NCBI GenBank assembly: GCA_963780715.1
Contig: CAWADK010000010.1
Span: forward strand, 1 to 64,000
Reading direction: 5' to 3'
Length of the DNA: 64,000 nt
From: JALORV01 sp963780715
Lineage (GTDB): Bacteria > Pseudomonadota > Gammaproteobacteria > Burkholderiales > Burkholderiaceae_F
The stretch's first letter is position 1. Each line of letters opens with the position of its first letter. Shown here one piece after another: positions 1 to 10,809 of the stretch. The notes beneath the pieces are model-generated. The model made no database searches. It was not told where the DNA came from and saw only the letters and a program-made list of their open reading frames with translations. Position numbers and translations under genes: made by a program.

Positions 1-1992
1 CCGCATCAGATTCGCGAAGGCGATCTGGTCCGCCGTCGGCTTCGCCTTTTCCCCTTCCTTCCCGCCCTTGGCGGCATCGGAGTCCGGGAACATGCGGAAC
101 GTCGTGTTCATCATGATCTGCGCGATGCGCGGCGCCAGCGCATGCAGTACCGCTCCGAAGATGCCAAGCCGCGTGGCGATGCGCACGGGCTTGTAGACGA
201 TTGCTCGCACGATGAGGTCACCCGCTTCCTCCGGCGAAAGCGTCGGCACGTTCTGGTACAGCTTGGTCGGCGCGATCATCGGCGTGCGCACCAGTGGCAT
301 GTTGACCGTCGTGAACTTGATGCCGACATCGGCGAACTCGGACGCCGCGCACGCGGTCCAGGCGTCGAGCGCGGCCTTGGAGGCCACGTAGGCCGAAAAG
401 CGCGGAGCATTGGTCAGCACGCCGATCGACGAGATGTTGATCACGTGCCCCCGTCTCTTGGCCGTCATGTGGGGTAGCAGGCCCATCGTCATCCGGAGCG
501 CGCCGAAGTAGTTGATCTGCATCGTGCGCTCATAGTCGTGGTAGCGGTCGTAACTCGACTCGATGCCGCGACGAATCGACCGGCCGGCGTTGTTGACAAG
601 GAAGTCCGCCCCGCCGAGCTTCTCGATGATCCACGCCGTCGCCTTGTCCACGCCTTCGTTGCTGGCCAGGTCGGCCGAGTGCGTGACGACCTTGCCGCCG
701 TTCTCGTTGTCGCCGAGGCCGTCCTCGATCTCCTTCTTGGCAGCGGCGAGCTTTTCCGGGTCGCGCGCGATGATGACGGTCGTGGCGCCGGCCTGTGCAA
801 TCTTGTGCGCAGCTGCGAGCCCGATGCCCGACGAGCCACCGGTGATCACGACCACCTTGCCCTGCACCTGCCCCTTCAGCGTGCGGTCGATGAAGAGATC
901 CGGATCGAGGTTGCGCTCCCAGTAGTCCCACAGGCGATAGGCGTAGTCCTCCAGCCGCGGGCACTCGATCCCCGTGCCCTTCAAGGCGGCGGTCGCTTCG
1001 CGCGTATCGAACCGCGTCGGATAGTTGACGAAGCCCAGCAGGTCTTCGGGCAGTCCCAGGTCCTTCATCACGGCGTTGCGGATGCGCCGGACCGGCGTCA
1101 GTGCCAGCAGGCCTTTCTTCACGCTGCCCGGGATGAACCCCAGCAGGGCTGCGTTGATCCGCAGCGTGAACTGCGGTGCATGTGCGGCCTTGGCGAAGAT
1201 GTTGAGGACGTCGCCCACGCGGTACGGCGTCGGATCGACGATGTGGAACGCCTTCTTGTTGCCTTCCTTGGCGTGCGCGATGTGGTCGATCGCATCGACG
1301 ACGAAGTCCACCGGGACGACGTTGATGCGTCCGCCTTCGATGCCGACGGCCGGCATCCACGGCGGCAGCATGTTGCGCATCTTCTGGATCAGCTTGAAGA
1401 AGTAGTACGGACCGTCGATCTTGTCCATCTCGCCGGTCTTGCTGTCGCCGACGACCATGCCCGGCCGGTACACGCGCCAGGGCATCTTGGCTTCCTTGCG
1501 GACGATCTTCTCCGAGTCGTGCTTGGTGGCGAAGTACGGGTGATCGAGGTTCTCCGCCTCATCGAACATGTCCTCCCGGAACACACCCTCGTAGAGGCCG
1601 GCGGCGGCAATCGAAGATACATGCTGGAAGAGACCCGCCTTGATCTCGTTGGCCAGCGCGACCGCATTCTTCGTGCCTTCTATGTTGGCGACGATCTGGC
1701 TTTCGGCGTCCGCCTTGAGGTCGTAGACCGCTGCCAGGTGGAAGACATGCTTGACCTTGCCGGCAAGCTTTTTCTGATCGGCCTTGCTCACTCCCAGCAG
1801 CGGCTTGGCGAGATCGCCGACGATGGGTACCGCCCGCTCCTCGGTGGCACTCCAGTATTCGAGCAGCGCCGGGACCTTGTCCAGGCTCTCCTTGCGGACC
1901 AGGAAGTAGACCGTCGTGCCGCGGCGGGCGAGCAGTTTCTTGACGAGGCGCTTGCCGATGAATCCGGTAGCGCCGGTGACGAAGTACGTCAT
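1..1992 (-). CDS. Bifunctional fatty acyl-CoA reductase-like SDR (3' end just outside window)
   Basis: The gene begins at ATG 1992 and is open for 664 codons to the window edge. The last residues resemble the end of related proteins, so only a few codons should be missing. There are two Rossmann domains. The N-terminal one is an extended SDR with TGATGFIG at residues 6-13 and a YxxxK pair at Y153/K157. The C-terminal one is a classical SDR with TGGSSGIG at 385-392, NNAG near 467 and Y535/K539. This order and length match the roughly 660-residue Marinobacter-type reductase that converts fatty acyl-CoA through the aldehyde to a fatty alcohol; that comparison is from memory of the family. Substrate is inferred. 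It is divergent from a phasin gene, followed by patatin and TetR genes, so a role in neutral-lipid or membrane-lipid turnover is plausible. Alternative: a general SDR of unknown substrate. Confidence 0.8.
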   Translation of the reverse strand, partial: MTYFVTGATGFIGKRLVKKLLARRGTTVYFLVRKESLDKVPALLEYWSATEERAVPIVGDLAKPLLGVSKADQKKLAGKVKHVFHLAAVYDLKADAESQIVANIEGTKNAVALANEIKAGLFQHVSSIAAAGLYEGVFREDMFDEAENLDHPYFATKHDSEKIVRKEAKMPWRVYRPGMVVGDSKTGEMDKIDGPYYFFKLIQKMRNMLPPWMPAVGIEGGRINVVPVDFVVDAIDHIAHAKEGNKKAFHIVDPTPYRVGDVLNIFAKAAHAPQFTLRINAALLGFIPGSVKKGLLALTPVRRIRNAVMKDLGLPEDLLGFVNYPTRFDTREATAALKGTGIECPRLEDYAYRLWDYWERNLDPDLFIDRTLKGQVQGKVVVITGGSSGIGLAAAHKIAQAGATTVIIARDPEKLAAAKKEIEDGLGDNENGGKVVTHSADLASNEGVDKATAWIIEKLGGADFLVNNAGRSIRRGIESSYDRYHDYERTMQINYFGALRMTMGLLPHMTAKRRGHVINISSIGVLTNAPRFSAYVASKAALDAWTACAASEFADVGIKFTTVNMPLVRTPMIAPTKLYQNVPTLSPEEAGDLIVRAIVYKPVRIATRLGIFGAVLHALAPRIAQIMMNTTFRMFPDSDAAKGGKEGEKAKPTADQIAFANLMR

Positions 1993-2069
1993 CGGGTGTC
2001 TCCTCCTGGGGCCAGGGCGTGTTCTGTTGTGTGGATCGCGCGGCAGTTTAGCGCCAGCGCCCTCGCCGC

Positions 2070-2085
2070 TAGAGCCGAGGCTCTA
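2070..2085. promoter_or_regulatory. Palindrome between divergent reductase and phasin genes
   Basis: TAGAGCC-GA-GGCTCTA is a perfect 7-bp inverted repeat with a 2-bp centre in the 172-bp intergenic space between the acyl-CoA reductase-like gene and the phasin gene. Its size and symmetry suit a dimeric helix-turn-helix repressor such as the TetR protein encoded about 2.2 kb downstream. The link to that regulator is inference. Confidence 0.4.
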
Positions 2086-2164
2086 TGCAGTTTGTTGTCT
2101 CGGGTGCGCGGCGCCTCCTATGCTTTCGGCATTGGTCAACTTTCCCGCGAGGCAAGGAGTCGAG

Positions 2165-2623
2165 ATGGTCAAGAAGCTAAAGGCGATGGCGAACAAATCG
2201 CACAGCGAGAGCCAGTTGCGCGCCGCCGTGAAGGACTCCGCTCAGGAGATCTGGCTGGCCGGCCTGGGCGCCTTCTCCAAGGCACAGGAAGAGGGTCAGA
2301 AGGTTTTCAAGGCGCTCGTGCGCGAGGGCACCGGCATCCAGAAGCGGACCATGAAGGTCACCGAAGACAAGGTCAATGACGTGACGGCAAAAGTGACGAA
2401 AGTGGCAGCCGGACTGCAGAAGCAGGCCAACGGCACCTGGGACAAGCTGGAGACCGTTTTCGAGGCTCGCGTCGAGCGCGCCCTGACACGACTCGGCGTT
2501 CCGACGAACAAGGAAATCGCCACGCTGACACGGCGGGTCGAGGAACTGACCCGCAACGTCGCGACGCTGACCAAGGCGGGGCCTGCCGCCAAGCGCACGA
2601 CCCGCGCCCGCAAGGCGGCCTGA
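2165..2623 (+). CDS. Phasin family protein, PhaI/PhaF type
   Basis: This 152-residue protein coats or attaches to polyhydroxyalkanoate granules. The N-terminal part contains the conserved IWLAGLGAFSKAQEEG stretch (about residues 29-44) followed by KVFKALVREG, the hallmark of the PhaI/PhaF granule-associated family (PF05597). Residues 60-140 are a long amphipathic helix, likely coiled coil, and the tail is a short Lys/Arg/Ala-rich AAKRTTRARKAA that could bind DNA or acidic surfaces as in PhaF, though much shorter. Start ATG 2165 was chosen because AAGGAGT lies 4-5 bases upstream; an in-frame ATG at 2120 lacks such a site. It is unlike the second phasin at 22.1 kb, which is of PhaP type. Confidence 0.85.
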   Translation: MVKKLKAMANKSHSESQLRAAVKDSAQEIWLAGLGAFSKAQEEGQKVFKALVREGTGIQKRTMKVTEDKVNDVTAKVTKVAAGLQKQANGTWDKLETVFEARVERALTRLGVPTNKEIATLTRRVEELTRNVATLTKAGPAAKRTTRARKAA

Positions 2624-2646
2624 CGACTTCCTGTCGATCATCGCCA

Positions 2647-2667
2647 ACGCCGCGGCCCCCGCGGCGT
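2647..2667 (+). terminator. GC-rich hairpin after phasin gene
   Basis: ACGCCGCGG-CCC-CCGCGGCGT forms a perfect 9-bp stem 23 bases after the phasin stop codon. There is no U-tract, so it may be a pause or a 3'-end stabiliser rather than a true intrinsic terminator. Confidence 0.4.
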
Positions 2668-2810
2668 CGACCCCTGAGGCTTGCATGTTCGGGGTGAAAT
2701 GACCCAAAGCCCGGCGTCCCGTCGTCGTACTGCGACCGCACGCGGACACACTGCCCGCTGGCCCCGCATCGGCGGCGCGCTCGCCGGCGGCGGCCGAGCC
2801 GCACCGTCGG

Positions 2811-3048
2811 GGCTCTTATGAACGAACGGTCCGCCTCCGGCCGTCGCGCCGGCAAGCAACGTCCGGTTTCAGTCGCCAAGCCTCGCATTGGCCTCGCACT
2901 CGCCGGCGGCGGCCGAGCCGCGCCGTCGGCGCGCTCGCCCTCAGGGCTCCTATGAACGAACGGTCCGCCTCCGGCCGTCGCGCCGGCAAGCAACGTCCGG
3001 TTTCAGTCGCCAAGCCTCGCATTGGCCTCGCACTCGCCGGTGGCGGCC
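2811..3048 (+). repeat. Direct duplication of the patatin gene 5' end
   Basis: Positions 2811-2914 are repeated at 2945-3048 with two mismatches, an offset of 134 bp. A third partial match lies upstream: the GC-rich block at about 2780-2810 recurs at about 2899-2929. The first copy carries its own ATG at 2818 and encodes 45 residues including the lipase glycine-rich loop, then leaves the frame and ends in a TGA at 2953-2955 that overlaps the ATG of the real gene at 2952. Because 134 is not a multiple of three, the first copy cannot be an N-terminal extension. Confidence 0.85.
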
Positions 3049-4226
3049 CGTTGGGCGCGATCTACGAAATCGGCGCGCTGTCGGCGCTCACCGAAGCGCT
3101 CGATGGGCTCGATTTCAACAGCGCGGACGTCTACGTCGGGGTCAGCGCCGGGGGGTTTGTCGCCGCCGGCCTGGTGAACGGCTTCACGCCGCACCAGATG
3201 TCGCGTGTCTTCATCGAAGGCGAGAAGACGCGTGACCGGTTCGAGCCGTCTGTCCTGCTGAAACCTGCCTACAAGGAGTACGCCAGGCGGCTTGCGTCGG
3301 TGCCGCCGTTGCTGGCTAGCGCAGCCTGGCACTACGTGCTGGGCACGAGCACGGCGATGAGCGCCTTTGAGCGCCTCGGCCGGGCGATTCCGACGGGCGT
3401 TTTCAGCGGCGAGGAAGTCGATCGCTACCTCAGCAGCATCTTCAGCCAGCCCGATCGCAGCAACGACTTCCGCACGCTTGCCCGCCGGCTGTACCTGATT
3501 GCGACCGACCTCGACACCGGTGAGTCCGTGAACTTCGGCGCGCCGGGCCTGGACCACGTTCCGATCTCGCGTGCGGTACAGGCGACGGCCGCGCTTCCGG
3601 GCCTCTTTCCGCCGGTGGAAATCGATGGCCGCTACTTCGTTGACGGCGCGCTGCGCAAGACACTGCATGCCTCGATCGCCCTCGACGAGGGAATCGACCT
3701 GATGATCTGCCTGAACCCGCTGGTGCCCTACGACTCGACGCCCCACCACCGGACGCGCGACCGCGAGCACCATCTCGACAAGCTGGTCGACGGCGGACTG
3801 CCGGTCGTGCTGGCGCAGACCTTCCGCTCGATCATCCACTCGCGCCTCGGGGCCGGCATGGAGCGCTACAAGACCGCCTATCCCGACACCGACATCGTGC
3901 TGTTCGAGCCCAATCGCAGCGATGCCGACATGTTCTTCACCAACCTCTTCTCGTACTCGAGCCGGCGCCGCCTGTGCGAGCACGCCTACCAGAAGACGCG
4001 CGAGGAACTCTGGCGGCGGCGCCACGAGCTGGCGCCCCTGCTGGCCCGGCATGGCGTCACCATCCGTACCAACGTGCTGCGCGACGAGAAACTGACGCTG
4101 GTAAAGACCCTGAAGAAGTCGCGCGGCGTCTGGCGCGAGTCGGCGACGACCGCCGCCACGCGCCTGCTGACCCACACGCTGGACGACCTCGACCGCTGGC
4201 TGCGGTACACGGCGACCGCCGCCTAG
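2952..4226 (+). CDS. Patatin-like phospholipase family protein
   Basis: A 424-residue Ser/Asp-dyad lipid acyl hydrolase. The oxyanion-hole motif GGGPLGA starts at residue 30, the nucleophile elbow GVSAGG has Ser65, and the catalytic Asp is D231 in VDGA. No signal peptide is visible, so it is probably cytoplasmic and could act on granule surface lipid, membrane phospholipid or stored esters. The C-terminal third (after about residue 290) is Arg-rich and helical. The start is ATG 2952; the earlier ATG at 2818 belongs to a duplicated copy in another frame, and no strong ribosome binding site is seen for either. It lies between a phasin gene and a TetR gene on the same strand, pointing to lipid storage or turnover. 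Family assignment is firm; substrate is unknown. Confidence 0.88.
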   Translation: MNERSASGRRAGKQRPVSVAKPRIGLALAGGGPLGAIYEIGALSALTEALDGLDFNSADVYVGVSAGGFVAAGLVNGFTPHQMSRVFIEGEKTRDRFEPSVLLKPAYKEYARRLASVPPLLASAAWHYVLGTSTAMSAFERLGRAIPTGVFSGEEVDRYLSSIFSQPDRSNDFRTLARRLYLIATDLDTGESVNFGAPGLDHVPISRAVQATAALPGLFPPVEIDGRYFVDGALRKTLHASIALDEGIDLMICLNPLVPYDSTPHHRTRDREHHLDKLVDGGLPVVLAQTFRSIIHSRLGAGMERYKTAYPDTDIVLFEPNRSDADMFFTNLFSYSSRRRLCEHAYQKTREELWRRRHELAPLLARHGVTIRTNVLRDEKLTLVKTLKKSRGVWRESATTAATRLLTHTLDDLDRWLRYTATAA

Positions 4227-4286
4227 GCTGACAAAGCGGCGCTGCGCTATTCTTCACGGGTCCAACAGGATCCGTTGTCAAACACC

Positions 4287-4946
4287 ATGGAACGCAAGCC
4301 GCCGCGTCGCACGCGCGAACGGATCCTCGATCTGTCGCTGCGACTGTTCAACGACTTCGGCGAGCCTAACGTCAACACGACGCTGATTGCCGAGGAGATG
4401 AACATCTCCCCCGGCAACCTGTACTACCACTTCAAGAACAAAGACGACATCATCAACTGCATCTTCCAGCAGTTCGAACGCGAAATCGACAAGCTGCTGA
4501 CGCTGCCCGCCGAACGCAGCCCGAACGTCGAGGATGCATGGCTCTTCCTGCACGTGCTGTTCGAGCTGATCTGGAAGTACCGGTTCTTCTACCGCGACCT
4601 CAACAACCTGCTGGCCAACAACCGCACGCTCGAGATCAAGTTCAAGCAGCTGCTGATGCAGAAGGTGCAGGTCGCGCGCGGCCTCTGCGACGGACTCGCC
4701 AAGGCGGGCGAACTGCAGGCCGGCAAGCGCGAGATCGAGGCGCTGGCGACCAACATGGTCGTGGTGGCGACCTACTGGCTGTCGTATTCCTACGTGCTCG
4801 ACCCGCGCCGCTTCAACGAGCCCGAGGTCATCGGCGCGGCGTTGCAGCGGGGCTGCTACCAGGTCATGGCGCTGACCGCGCCCTATCTGGTCGGCCAGTC
4901 GCGTGCGCTGTTCGAGCAGCTCGCCGCCGAATACCTGAATGACTAG
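4287..4946 (+). CDS. TetR/AcrR family transcriptional regulator
   Basis: A 219-residue repressor-type regulator. The N-terminal helix-turn-helix is typical: RRTRERILDLSLRLFNDFG, then the recognition region NISPGNLYYHFKNKDD at about residues 38-53. The rest is an all-helical ligand-binding domain like those of the PF13972 group, which often sense fatty-acyl compounds; ligand here is unknown. ATG 4287 is used, but a TTG at 4275 in frame, with AGGA just upstream, is a possible alternative adding four residues. The stop overlaps the next gene's upstream region, and the next ATG is 12 bases on, so the two are likely co-transcribed. It probably controls the adjoining reductase, phasin and patatin genes, perhaps through the palindrome at 2070-2085 (inference). 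Confidence 0.85.
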   Translation: MERKPPRRTRERILDLSLRLFNDFGEPNVNTTLIAEEMNISPGNLYYHFKNKDDIINCIFQQFEREIDKLLTLPAERSPNVEDAWLFLHVLFELIWKYRFFYRDLNNLLANNRTLEIKFKQLLMQKVQVARGLCDGLAKAGELQAGKREIEALATNMVVVATYWLSYSYVLDPRRFNEPEVIGAALQRGCYQVMALTAPYLVGQSRALFEQLAAEYLND

Positions 4947-4957
4947 TGGAGACAAAC

Positions 4958-5737
4958 ATGGCGAAGGCCTGGGCAAAGTTTCCGTACGCTGACAAGAAGT
5001 ATCACTACACCGCGGCCACGCTGAAGAAGGCGTGGGACCGCCTGCACAAGGGCGATGCCGAGCCCTTCCCCAAGAGCGAGGCCGTGGTGGACGCCTGGAT
5101 CGCGTTTCACGCCGGCGAGTTCCAGAAGGCGACGGAACTCGGCCTCGAGGCCGGCGCCGCGGGCACGAGTGTCGCCAACAAGGCGCAGGCGATCTACGCC
5201 AACTATCTTGAAGAAGGCGACAAGCGCAAGCTGGACCTGCTCGAAGAGGTCGCCGCACGCGCCGAGGCACTGCAGGCTGCGGAGCCGAAGAACGCCAATG
5301 CGTTTTACTGGCAGGCCTACGCGCTCGGCAGGTACGCGCAGGGCATCTCCGTCGTGAAGGCGCTGTCGCAGGGTATCGGCGGCAAGGTCAAGGCGGCGCT
5401 CGAGACAACGATCAAGCTGGCGCCGAAGCACGGCGACGCACACATCGCGCTCGGCTCATATCACGCCGAAGTCATCGACAAGGTTGGCGCGATGATCGGC
5501 GGGCTCACCTACGGCGCGAAGAAAGACGTCGCGATCAAGAACTTCCAGGCCGCGCTCAAGCTGATGCCGGATTCGGCGATCGCACGCATCGAGTACGCCA
5601 ACGGCCTCGTCATGCTCGAGGGCAAGAAGGCGCTCAAGCAGGCCGAGCAGCTGTATGCCGAGGCAGCCGCCTGCGAGCCGCTGGACGCGATGGAACGGCT
5701 CGACGTCGAACTCGCCAAGGCTGAACTCGAGGACTGA
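4958..5737 (+). CDS. TPR-like protein of unknown function
   Basis: A 259-residue, mostly helical, apparently cytoplasmic protein. Helix pairs with TPR-like spacing are visible, for example around residues 60-90, 105-130, 150-180 and 190-225, with typical A-x-x-L-x-P turns (ETTIKLAPKHGDAHIALGSY; QAALKLMPDSAIARIEYANG). TPR scaffolds bind protein partners; no catalytic motif is present. It resembles TPR proteins related to the RMD/TatT-like group, but that is a weak impression. ATG 4958 is chosen because GGAG lies 6 bases upstream; GTG 4946 overlaps the TetR stop. It probably belongs to the TetR transcription unit. Confidence 0.65.
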   Translation: MAKAWAKFPYADKKYHYTAATLKKAWDRLHKGDAEPFPKSEAVVDAWIAFHAGEFQKATELGLEAGAAGTSVANKAQAIYANYLEEGDKRKLDLLEEVAARAEALQAAEPKNANAFYWQAYALGRYAQGISVVKALSQGIGGKVKAALETTIKLAPKHGDAHIALGSYHAEVIDKVGAMIGGLTYGAKKDVAIKNFQAALKLMPDSAIARIEYANGLVMLEGKKALKQAEQLYAEAAACEPLDAMERLDVELAKAELED

Positions 5738-5784
5738 GCCCCGCGGACTGCATCGCGCCTTGTGCGCGCCGGGCGGCGCCGCGG

Positions 5785-5934
5785 CTACTTCGATCCTGCG
5801 GCCTTCTTCGCACCCGCCCGCTTGTGCGGTTCAGCCGCCTTCGGCGGGCTGCCGATGACGCCCTTCAGCGGGCAGATCTTGAACGCGGGACACTTCTCGC
5901 AGCCCGCGACCACGGCAATCGGACACAACGTCAT
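5785..5934 (-). CDS. Small four-cysteine protein downstream of aceB
   Basis: A 49-residue protein starting at ATG 5934 with a strong GGAGGG ribosome binding site 5 bases upstream. Cysteines sit at positions 4, 12, 15 and 21 in the pattern C-x7-C-x2-C-x5-C, which could bind zinc or an iron-sulfur cluster. The tail (residues 30-49) is Lys/Ala-rich. It lies 75 bases after the malate synthase stop on the same strand, so it is probably read from the aceB message. Similar short proteins seem to occur in other betaproteobacteria, but no function is known to me. Confidence 0.6.
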   Translation of the reverse strand: MTLCPIAVVAGCEKCPAFKICPLKGVIGSPPKAAEPHKRAGAKKAAGSK

Positions 5935-5986
5935 GGCAACCCTCCGGCTGACGCTCCAGGAGCGCAGCGACTTCACGCCGACGTCT

Positions 5987-6004
5987 CGCGCGCGGAAGCG
6001 CGCG
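5987..6004 (-). other. Hairpin between aceB and the small Cys-rich gene
   Basis: CGCGCGC-GGAA-GCGCGCG forms a 7-bp stem with a tetraloop just after the aceB stop codon. There is no U-tract. It could protect the aceB 3' end or attenuate read-through into the small downstream gene. Confidence 0.35.
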
Positions 6005-6009
6005 GAACG

Positions 6010-7589
<1,580 letters not shown>

Positions 7590-7593
<4 letters not shown>

Positions 7594-8285
7594 GCAGCAG
7601 TCTCCGTCTGATTTCGGGTAGGAAAGGCGAGTAGGAATTCGGCGGCATCGATCAGCGTCGCCCCGACGTGGGGTCGTACGCCGAGTTGCTCGAACGGCAG
7701 GCCGGACCGGTTGACCCAGTAGCTCGTGTATCCGTACCAGGCCGCGCCTGCCGCGTCCCAGCCATTGCTCGAGACGAACAGGATCTCGTCAGCCGGCCGC
7801 TTCAGCGCGCGCGGCCCAAGCGCATAGACCTGCGGTGAGGTCTTGAAGGCGCGCACCTGGTCGGCAGACAGCACGATGTCGATGTAGCGGTGCAGACCCG
7901 AGGTCACGAGCGCTGTCTCGAGCATCTCGGAATCACCATTGGACAGCACGCCGGTCTGCACCCCCGCGCGTTGCAGTCGATCGAGCGCCGGAGCCACATC
8001 GACGAACGGCGCTAGCCGCTTGTATTCGTCCTGAAGCGCCGTCAGCTGCATCGAATCGACCGGAAGGTTCATGGCCTGGACCGCGTACTCGAGCGCCTCG
8101 CGCGTCACCTGGGAAAATGGCACGTAGCGCCCGGACATCGACCGCACGCGTGAATACTCGATCTGCTTGTCACGCCACAGGGCGGCGAGCTGTGCACCGC
8201 GACCGGGGAACATCTTCTCGGCACTGCGCGTCACCGAATAGACGTCCAGCAGCGTGCCAAAGACGTCGAACAGCGCGGCGCGCAT
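7590..8285 (-). CDS. HAD-superfamily haloacid dehalogenase type II-like hydrolase
   Basis: A 231-residue protein with the HAD core: nucleophile Asp7 in FDVFGTLLD, motif II Ser in GVLSNGD (about residues 112-118), the motif III Lys in AFKTSP (about 149) and FVSSNGWDAAGA near the end. This arrangement matches (S)-2-haloacid dehalogenases (type II), which replace a halogen on short 2-halo acids with hydroxyl. Many members act on other substrates, so the activity is not certain. The start at ATG 8285 has GGGAGAG about 6 bases upstream. It overlaps aceB by 4 bases, an arrangement that would feed glycolate/glyoxylate-type products of dehalogenation into malate synthase (inference). Confidence 0.8.
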
Positions 8286-8443
8286 TCCAGCTCTCCCCGG
8301 GGCCCTTTTTTCTCTGGCGCCGAGTATAGGTGAAGCGCCGGTGTGAACTGCCTGCGCCGAGCCTCGACTCCGCGCGACACGCCCTCACGCGCGCCGGCCC
8401 GGGTATCGAGCCCGGCTGCGAGGTGTCCGGTCGGATCGGGACT

Positions 8444-9325
8444 TTAAGGTTTGCGCTGCAGGAAACGCGGCAGTGGCAGCGCTTCACGCAGGCGCCCCGC
8501 CGCGGCAGACCCGGTCACGCCGCCCGTGGTGGCAGCCGGGGGCGCGTCGGCCGCGGCAGGCGTCACCGACCTCGGACCACGCGACAGCGTCTCGGGCTTG
8601 GGCTGTTCCACGACCGGCGTTGCCGCGTCGCAGCCGGCCGGAGCGTCCACCGGTCGCCCGCTCGTGGCAGCACCTGCGTTGGCAGGCGTCTGCAGCAGCG
8701 GCCGCAGCCATTGCAGCAGTGGCCTCCAATGCGTCAGTTCTTCCGCCACATCGGCCTGCGGCACATCGAACAGTGTCAGGCCCTGCTCTGCGCAGCGGAT
8801 GTACGCGTGCGACTGCGGCAGCACGGCGATCAGCTGAACCTTTTGCTCCGTCGCCCACGCCCGCACCCGTTCCACGGCTTCGGTGCGAGGGTCGATCCGC
8901 ATGCCGACGACCGCCACCCGGCAGCGACCGGACAGCACGCGCGGCATCGTCCTCAGCTCGGCCAGGCAATCGGCCGCCGACGTTCGATCAAAGAGGGAGT
9001 TGCTGACCGGCATCACGATCGCGTCCGCGTACATGACGACGCGCGCCAGGTCGAGACCCGTCAGGCCACCCGGCGTATCCATCACCACGTGGTCGATGCC
9101 AACCGGCGTGCGTACAAACGTCTTCGCATCGACGTTCCAGCCGACGATGCGCGTCCGCTCTCCGCTTGCCTTGCGGTGCCGCAGCCAGGCCCGCGTCGAT
9201 TGCTGGCGGTCGATATCCCCCAGCGCCACCGCCGCACCCACGTTTGCGAACACGGCGGCAAAGTGCGTCGCCAGCGTGCTCTTGCCGCTGCCGCCCTTCC
9301 GATTGACTACCGCGATGACGGACAT
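8444..9325 (-). CDS. Orphan ParA/MinD-family P-loop ATPase
   Basis: A 293-residue ParA-type ATPase with a deviant Walker A box KGGSGKST at residues 10-17, a Walker A' region GDIDRQQS (about 36-43) and a switch II DTPGG near residue 84. The ATPase fold ends near residue 205. A Pro/Ala-rich linker of about 70 residues follows and leads to a basic tail, LPRFLQRKP. No parB or parS-like neighbour is seen, so it is not the chromosome-segregation ParA. Orphan ParA proteins position cargo such as storage granules, chemoreceptors or carboxysomes. Given the phasin-rich window, granule positioning is possible but unproven. No clear ribosome binding site precedes ATG 9325. Confidence 0.8.
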   Translation of the reverse strand: MSVIAVVNRKGGSGKSTLATHFAAVFANVGAAVALGDIDRQQSTRAWLRHRKASGERTRIVGWNVDAKTFVRTPVGIDHVVMDTPGGLTGLDLARVVMYADAIVMPVSNSLFDRTSAADCLAELRTMPRVLSGRCRVAVVGMRIDPRTEAVERVRAWATEQKVQLIAVLPQSHAYIRCAEQGLTLFDVPQADVAEELTHWRPLLQWLRPLLQTPANAGAATSGRPVDAPAGCDAATPVVEQPKPETLSRGPRSVTPAAADAPPAATTGGVTGSAAAGRLREALPLPRFLQRKP

Positions 9326-9432
9326 GTCGGCAGCACTCGGTTGGTGTTCAGGGGGCGCATGGGTGTCAAAGCGGCGTTGGACGCGATACTACAGCGTGAC
9401 ACGACCCGACGACAAAGCGCTGCGTCAACGGC

Positions 9433-9463
9433 GCAAAAGAAAACCGCGGGACACGCCCGCGGT
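9433..9463 (-). terminator. Rho-independent terminator of aceA
   Basis: Read on the minus strand, ACCGCGGG-CGTGT-CCCGCGGT makes a perfect 8-bp stem followed at once by TTTCTTTT (9440-9433). It lies 27 bases after the isocitrate lyase stop codon. Confidence 0.85.
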
Positions 9464-9489
9464 CTTCTGGTGGCCCGTGACGTGCGGGA

Positions 9490-10809
<1,320 letters not shown>

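Noticed and set aside
2373..3022. Minus-strand frames over the patatin 5' duplication
   Set aside because: They are Arg/Ala/Pro-rich low-complexity translations of the duplicated G+C-rich DNA with no motif.
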